Assembly: GCA_964472945.1 (NCBI GenBank)
Contig: CAYYNM010000002.1
Span: 1 to 52,021 of the forward strand
Source: QPIN01 sp964472945
Lineage (GTDB): Bacteria; Pseudomonadota; Gammaproteobacteria; Methylococcales; Methylomonadaceae
Length of the DNA: 52,021 nt
Direction: 5' to 3'
Shown: piece after piece, positions 50,089 through 52,021 of the stretch
Position numbering within the stretch: position 1 is the stretch's first letter
How the letters are laid out: each line of letters starts with the position of its first letter
Made by a program: the position numbers and the translations under genes
Notes under the pieces: generated by a model
Told to the model about the DNA's origin: nothing
Database searches by the model: none
What the model saw: the letters and a program-made list of their open reading frames with translations, nothing else

Positions 50089-51341
50089 TGTCTAATTCTA
50101 CTCACTATTTAAGAGATACTTGCAGAATGTGCGGTGAATCTTCATTAACGAAGGCAATGGCGCTCACGCCTACGCCTCCTGGAAATGATTTTCTCACCGA
50201 AGAAGAACTTGGACGTGATGAAGCTAAATATCCTTTAGAGTTGTACTTTTGTGAAGATTGTTTCCACGTACAGTTAGGTCATGTTGTTGATCCAAAAATT
50301 CTTTATCAAAAGAATTACACCTATGTGTCTGCAACATCGGCTCATTTTGTTAACCATCTTAAAAATTATGCTGTGGATATGGTAAAGCGTTTTGGCTTGA
50401 AGTCAGGCGCGTTAGTGAGTGATATTGGTTCAAATGATGGAACATGCTTAAGTTTTTTTAAAGATGCAGGCATGAAAGTAGTTGGGGTTGACCCAGCTAA
50501 AGAAATTGCTCTTAAAGCGACAGAAGATGGAATCGAAACGATAGGTGACTTTTTCAGTCATTCATTAGCTGTAGAGTTAAAAGAAAAATTTGGTCCTTGC
50601 AAATATATTACATCTCATAATGCGTGTGCGCATATTGATAACTTAATAGATGTTGCAAAAGGGGTTGAACATTGGTTGGATGATGATGGTATATTTGTCC
50701 TTGAAGTAGGTTATTTTGTCGATGTATATCAAAATACTTGGTTTGACACGATTTATCATGAACATGTTGACTATCATACTGTTGCGCCATTCGAAAATTT
50801 GTTTGCTCGTGTTGGTATGGAGCTCATTGATATTGAAAGAATTGATCCACAAGGTGGTTCAATTCGCGTCATGGCTCAAAAACAAGGTGGTAAACATCAA
50901 AGAGCGGCCTCTGTTGATGAGTTGATTGCTCTCGAGCATGAGCTTGGTCTGGATAAAGCTGAGACGTTACATGAATTCGATAAAAAGATTAGTCTTGTAA
51001 GAGATAATCTACAGAAATTAGTTCACTCTCTAAAAGAAGACGGTAAAGTTATTGCGGGCTTTGGTGCACCAACTAAAGCAACAACACTAATGGCTCATTT
51101 TGGTTTGGATGAAAAAGTGCTGGATTTCATAGTTGATGATAATCCCTTAAAGCAGGGACTATATACTCCGATAACGCATATCCCAGTATTATCGTCAGAA
51201 GCACTTTATGAACGCAAGCCAGATTACGTTCTCATCTTAGCTTGGAATTTTGCAGAGCCAATAATGAAAATGCAAGAAAGGTATGGGAAAGAGATAGGTC
51301 AATTTATTGTACCGATGCCTATACCTCAAATTGTTAAATAA
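50088..51341 (+). CDS. Sugar C-methyltransferase (zinc-binding, class I)
   Basis: A 417-residue three-domain methyltransferase like TcaB9/EvaC. N-terminal zinc site: CRMCGES and CEDC with ligands at about 12, 15, 54 and 57. Middle SAM domain: VSDIGSNDGTCLSFFKDAGMKVVGVDPAKE near 107, and the catalytic His region VGYFVDVYQNTWFDTIYHEHVDYHTVAPF near 205-235. C-terminal domain: VIAGFGAPTKATTLMAHFG near 320. Such enzymes add a methyl group to C3 of a 4-keto sugar nucleotide, making a branched-chain sugar. The neighbouring cupin and dehydrogenase fit that route. The substrate is inferred. Confidence 0.85.
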   Translation: MSNSTHYLRDTCRMCGESSLTKAMALTPTPPGNDFLTEEELGRDEAKYPLELYFCEDCFHVQLGHVVDPKILYQKNYTYVSATSAHFVNHLKNYAVDMVKRFGLKSGALVSDIGSNDGTCLSFFKDAGMKVVGVDPAKEIALKATEDGIETIGDFFSHSLAVELKEKFGPCKYITSHNACAHIDNLIDVAKGVEHWLDDDGIFVLEVGYFVDVYQNTWFDTIYHEHVDYHTVAPFENLFARVGMELIDIERIDPQGGSIRVMAQKQGGKHQRAASVDELIALEHELGLDKAETLHEFDKKISLVRDNLQKLVHSLKEDGKVIAGFGAPTKATTLMAHFGLDEKVLDFIVDDNPLKQGLYTPITHIPVLSSEALYERKPDYVLILAWNFAEPIMKMQERYGKEIGQFIVPMPIPQIVK

Positions 51342-51379
51342 AAAAATTGAGATAACAAAACTTAATACGGAAACTCTAA

Positions 51380-52021
51380 ATGACAAAAAAAAGGGTCCTC
51401 GTTGTATCACCTCATCCTGATGATGAAACACTGGGTGTCGGTGGAACAATAGCAAAATATTCTGCTGAAGGTCATGAAGTTCATGTTTTAATGATATCGG
51501 GTCATCTACCACCGTTATATAAACGTGAAGATTATGAAAAAACGGTAGATGAAGCACATCGTGCTTTTAAGGTTTTAGGTGTGACAAAGTCAGACTTTCT
51601 AGAACTACCCGCCACAATGATAGGCGATCTTCCTTTGCATGAAGTAAACGGTAAAATCTGTAAAATTGTGGATGATTTCAGTCCGCATATTGTTTTCTGT
51701 CCGTACCCAGATCGCCATATCGATCACCGTCTTGTATTTGATAGTGTGATGGTTGCTACAAGACCTGTTGGCAAGGGCAAAGATATTGAAATTGTTGCGG
51801 CGTATGAAACTTTATCTGAAACACACTGGAATGCACCACATATAGAACCGAATTTTACTCCGAACTGGGTTATTGATATCACCAGTACGATTGATAAAAA
51901 AATCGAAGCATTAAAATCTTATGAGTCTCAAATTTCCGATTTTCCTGGACCTAGATCAATTGAGGCCGTAGAAGCACTAGCTAAATTTAGAGGAACACAG
52001 GCAGGTTTTGCTTATGGTGAA
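51380..52021 (+). CDS. PIG-L family deacetylase, cut by window end
   Basis: Starts with ATG at 51380 after CGGAAA and stays open for 214 codons to the end of the window, so the 3' end is missing. MTKKRVLVVSPHPDDETLGVGG carries the PHPDDE zinc motif of the PIG-L/LmbE family (His12, Asp15), and PDRHIDHRLVFD supplies the later zinc histidine. These enzymes remove N-acetyl groups from amino sugars. It lies 38 bases after the C-methyltransferase gene. In this module it could expose an amine for re-acylation by the GlmU-C-like protein. Confidence 0.85.
   Translation, partial: MTKKRVLVVSPHPDDETLGVGGTIAKYSAEGHEVHVLMISGHLPPLYKREDYEKTVDEAHRAFKVLGVTKSDFLELPATMIGDLPLHEVNGKICKIVDDFSPHIVFCPYPDRHIDHRLVFDSVMVATRPVGKGKDIEIVAAYETLSETHWNAPHIEPNFTPNWVIDITSTIDKKIEALKSYESQISDFPGPRSIEAVEALAKFRGTQAGFAYGE

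Noticed and set aside
1..52021. tRNA, rRNA, CRISPR array, insertion sequence or phage genes
   Set aside because: Reading through both strands I saw no transposase or integrase motifs, no regularly spaced repeats and no tRNA- or rRNA-like stretch. Mobility here is suggested only by remnants and direct repeats.

Overview
This AT-rich window (about one third G+C by eye) is a surface-polysaccharide locus, O-antigen or capsule, from a Gram-negative gammaproteobacterium. Every convincing gene reads on the + strand, mostly with short gaps or ATGA/GTGA overlaps. The left edge carries wzz, a MarR-type EPS regulator, rfaH and an ops/JUMPstart core. With a WecB/WecC and WbpL-like right part, this recalls marine Alteromonadales such as Shewanella or Pseudoalteromonas. 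That placement is an inference from gene order; no rRNA or housekeeping gene is present to test it.

Layout. (1) 1-2566: chain-length regulator Wzz, MarR-like regulator with a palindromic operator candidate, RfaH, then an ops element that RfaH would read. (2) 2567-5369: GDP-fucose synthase without Gmd, and a PglK/MsbA-like ABC exporter, which is the only flippase candidate since no Wzx is seen. (3) 5425-14096: a legionaminic-acid-type nonulosonate pathway (LegB, LegC, NeuB/LegI, NeuD, LegF) with a glycosyltransferase, a Gfo/Idh/MocA dehydrogenase, a DegT aminotransferase and a GT-B-like protein; the hydrolysing 2-epimerase LegG is not found. (4) 14182-20914: a compositionally distinct module with a CE4-like deacetylase, sulfotransferase, sugar N-formyltransferase-like protein, WbpG/PseA-type N-acetyl-sugar amidotransferase, GatA-like amidase and methyltransferase. 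The amidotransferase lacks its usual HisH/HisF ammonia suppliers and overlaps the amidase, which makes this pair the best candidate for an undescribed system.

(5) 21072-31708: a CBS-nucleotidyltransferase (PtmE-like) and a second ulosonate set: GmhA-like isomerase, KdsC-like phosphatase, a short NeuB without its C-terminal SAF domain, a TIM-barrel isomerase, a CMP-sugar synthetase and three SDRs. It is flanked by two HP-motif GT-B proteins that could use the CMP-sugar. (6) 32302-36169: an MBOAT/SGNH O-acetylation pair and a Wzy-like polymerase. (7) 36147-42973: two GT4 enzymes, four methyltransferases and an alpha/alpha-toroid protein. (8) 43039-47863: WecB, WecC (UDP-ManNAcA), a WbuB-like GT4 and the WbpL-like initiating transferase. 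(9) 47872-52021: a free-standing GlmU-C-like acyltransferase, Gfo/Idh/MocA dehydrogenase, cupin, sugar C-methyltransferase and a PIG-L deacetylase cut by the window end.

The genes together suggest a repeat unit begun on undecaprenyl phosphate by the WbpL-like enzyme, containing ManNAcA and one or two acidic ulosonates with N-acyl/acetamidino, O-acetyl, methyl and possibly sulfate decoration. It would be flipped, perhaps by the ABC exporter, polymerised by Wzy and sized by Wzz. Two gene blocks (24344-30244 and 32302-34944) are each preceded by a decayed copy of the 5' end of the gene that follows the block. This points to a shared mode of insertion during the assembly of the locus.
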